DNA of 64,000 nucleotides, taken from Janthinobacterium lividum. GTDB taxonomy: Bacteria > Pseudomonadota > Gammaproteobacteria > Burkholderiales > Burkholderiaceae_D. Position numbers and translations under genes: made by a program. Under the pieces are notes generated by a model that saw nothing but the letters and a program-made list of their open reading frames with translations, was not told the origin of the DNA and searched no databases. Location: contig NZ_CP139976.1 in the NCBI RefSeq assembly GCF_034424625.1, positions 1,550,001 through 1,614,000 on the forward strand, given 5' to 3'. This document shows, one piece after another, positions 63,096 to 64,000 of the stretch (position 1 is its first letter; every line of letters begins with the position of its first letter).

Positions 63096-63873
63096 CAATG
63101 AACAAAAAAGCAATCTTCCCGCGCTGACGAAACAGGTCACGGAATTGGTGCTGTCCGGTTCGCTGGGCCACGCCGAGCAGGCGTTTGCCGATGCGGCCGA
63201 CCAGTATGGCGACCTGGCCGTGGTGGAAGTATTGAATGCCATCCCGCCACAGGTGACGGCCCTGCATTTGGCCGGTTTCGACGGCGGCAAGATGTCGCTG
63301 GCGACCTTGCTGGTGCCGCCGAAAGCGTGGGCCGACAGCCTGGCCTTCATCGCCGCCACCTGGAGCGACGACCAGATCGAGGACGATCCTGAACGCATCG
63401 CCGAAGCCCTGTTCGCGCACATCCACGGCGTGGTGTTTTCCACCGACGACGCCGAGCGCCGCCGCGAGCTGCTGCTGGAAGCATCGGCCACCGACTGGGG
63501 CGCCACGGCGTTTGCGATCCTGTTCTCGATGGCGCCGAAGGAAATCCTCGAAGTGGCGGGCGAGATCGTCATCAAGGGACCGTATGTGACGGGCGTGACC
63601 TCGTCCGACAACGACGTCGTGCCGCTGGCCATCGAGCTGGCGCAAGCGAATGAAGACGGCTGGGACCGCTCGTTGTTCGAACTGTTCCCCGACTTCCGCC
63701 ACAGCGCCGACCTGGCCGACGCGGAATACTCGGACGACCCGGACGAAGAGCCGACCATGTTGCAGCGTAGCACCAAGGAATTGCTGTACCGCCTGCGCAA
63801 GCAAGTGCCGAGCACGCGCAGCGCGCCACGCTCCAGTACGCGCCGCAGCCTGGGCACCGGCATTTTCTCGTAA
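63085..63873 (+). CDS. Unknown protein, second of a co-translated pair
   Basis: This 262-residue protein is acidic in the middle and basic at the end (RSAPRSSTRRSLG). Visible segments are LPALTKQVTELVLSGSLGHAEQ, PPQVTALHLAGFDGGKMSLATLLV, AFAILFSMAPKEILEVAGEIV. I recognise no domain and no membrane segment. The ATG at 63085 lies inside the previous gene, with GGAG at 63073. It is followed 19 bases later by another gene of the same kind. Confidence 0.8.
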   Translation: MADNNEQKSNLPALTKQVTELVLSGSLGHAEQAFADAADQYGDLAVVEVLNAIPPQVTALHLAGFDGGKMSLATLLVPPKAWADSLAFIAATWSDDQIEDDPERIAEALFAHIHGVVFSTDDAERRRELLLEASATDWGATAFAILFSMAPKEILEVAGEIVIKGPYVTGVTSSDNDVVPLAIELAQANEDGWDRSLFELFPDFRHSADLADAEYSDDPDEEPTMLQRSTKELLYRLRKQVPSTRSAPRSSTRRSLGTGIFS

Positions 63874-63892
63874 TGAAAGCAGGGAACGTCTA

Positions 63893-64000
63893 ATGCTGCC
63901 AGCAATTGTTGTAGAGAATCTTCCGCGCCTGGTGCGCGCCATCAAACTGTTGCCGCGCGACCCGCGCGAGGACGCGGCGCTGAACCTGGCCGACGAATTG
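63893..64000 (+). CDS. Unknown gene, 5' part only
   Basis: This open frame begins with ATG at 63893, has AGGGA upstream, and runs off the window end. The first 36 residues (MLPAIVVENLPRLVRAIKLL, then PRDPREDAALN) suggest a helical, possibly cytoplasmic protein. The product cannot be named. It continues the cluster that begins with the J-domain gene. Confidence 0.65.
   Translation, partial: MLPAIVVENLPRLVRAIKLLPRDPREDAALNLADEL

Overview
The window is high-GC DNA from a chromosome of a betaproteobacterium, most likely Oxalobacteraceae and probably Janthinobacterium or a close relative. The reasons are the overall protein character (PyrF of the second subtype, short GluQRS, DUF5610, DUF1345 and small HPF proteins) and the GC-rich codon use. 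The genus call is an inference from remembered family resemblance, not from a search. No rRNA, tRNA, CRISPR array, insertion sequence or prophage was seen.

The left third (1-27619) is dominated by type VI secretion (T6SS). A plus-strand cassette carries vgrG, a Tle3-type lipase effector, its Tla3-type adaptor (DUF2875), a PAAR tip protein and a possible periplasmic immunity gene (158-7965). It is followed by a DUF695 protein, then a hybrid sensor kinase whose last codons overlap a class A beta-lactamase gene. Next come a TonB-dependent receptor with a long structured leader and gluQRS. A second T6SS block lies on the minus strand (27619 down to 15862): tssF, tssG, vgrG, a DUF2169 adaptor, a 1661-residue Rhs effector and a small AT-rich putative immunity gene. 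The Rhs toxin tip is DUF4329-like and shows a JAB/JAMM-type metal-ligand pattern. Only tssF and tssG of the core apparatus are here, so the rest of the machine must be elsewhere.

The middle (27698-49309) is mostly housekeeping and transport. A Tsx-like outer-membrane channel is divergent from a four-gene ABC importer of the BMP/purine-nucleoside type. Then follow an HDOD protein, an M28 peptidase, an MFS exporter, an LLM flavin monooxygenase, an M20 peptidase, an M24-fold protein lacking canonical metal ligands, a lipoprotein, a small gene behind an FNR-type box, a VanZ-like protein, two intergenic small-RNA candidates, an SDR dehydrogenase, a lemA/TPM/TPM operon, pyrF and sbcB. Two intergenic palindromic repeats (36315-36403 and 47741-47858) look like dispersed repeat families.

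The right part (49456-64000) holds signalling and unknown genes: DUF5610, a diguanylate cyclase with a cyclic-nucleotide-binding-like input domain, an HPF-type ribosome protein, DUF1345, another MFS exporter, an AscD-like ferredoxin/flavin reductase, an NAD-dependent epimerase-like protein, several small unknowns, a GRDP-like protein with a tandem-repeat tail, a CHASE-domain histidine kinase, glnS, a J-domain protein and a run of unrecognised genes that continues past the end of the window.

The points most worth following are the JAMM-like Rhs toxin with its AT-rich immunity gene, the compositional mosaic through tle3/tla3, the repeat-tailed GRDP-like protein, the FNR-type promoter at the class II position, the two small-RNA candidates with C-rich loops, and the sensor kinase-beta-lactamase overlap.
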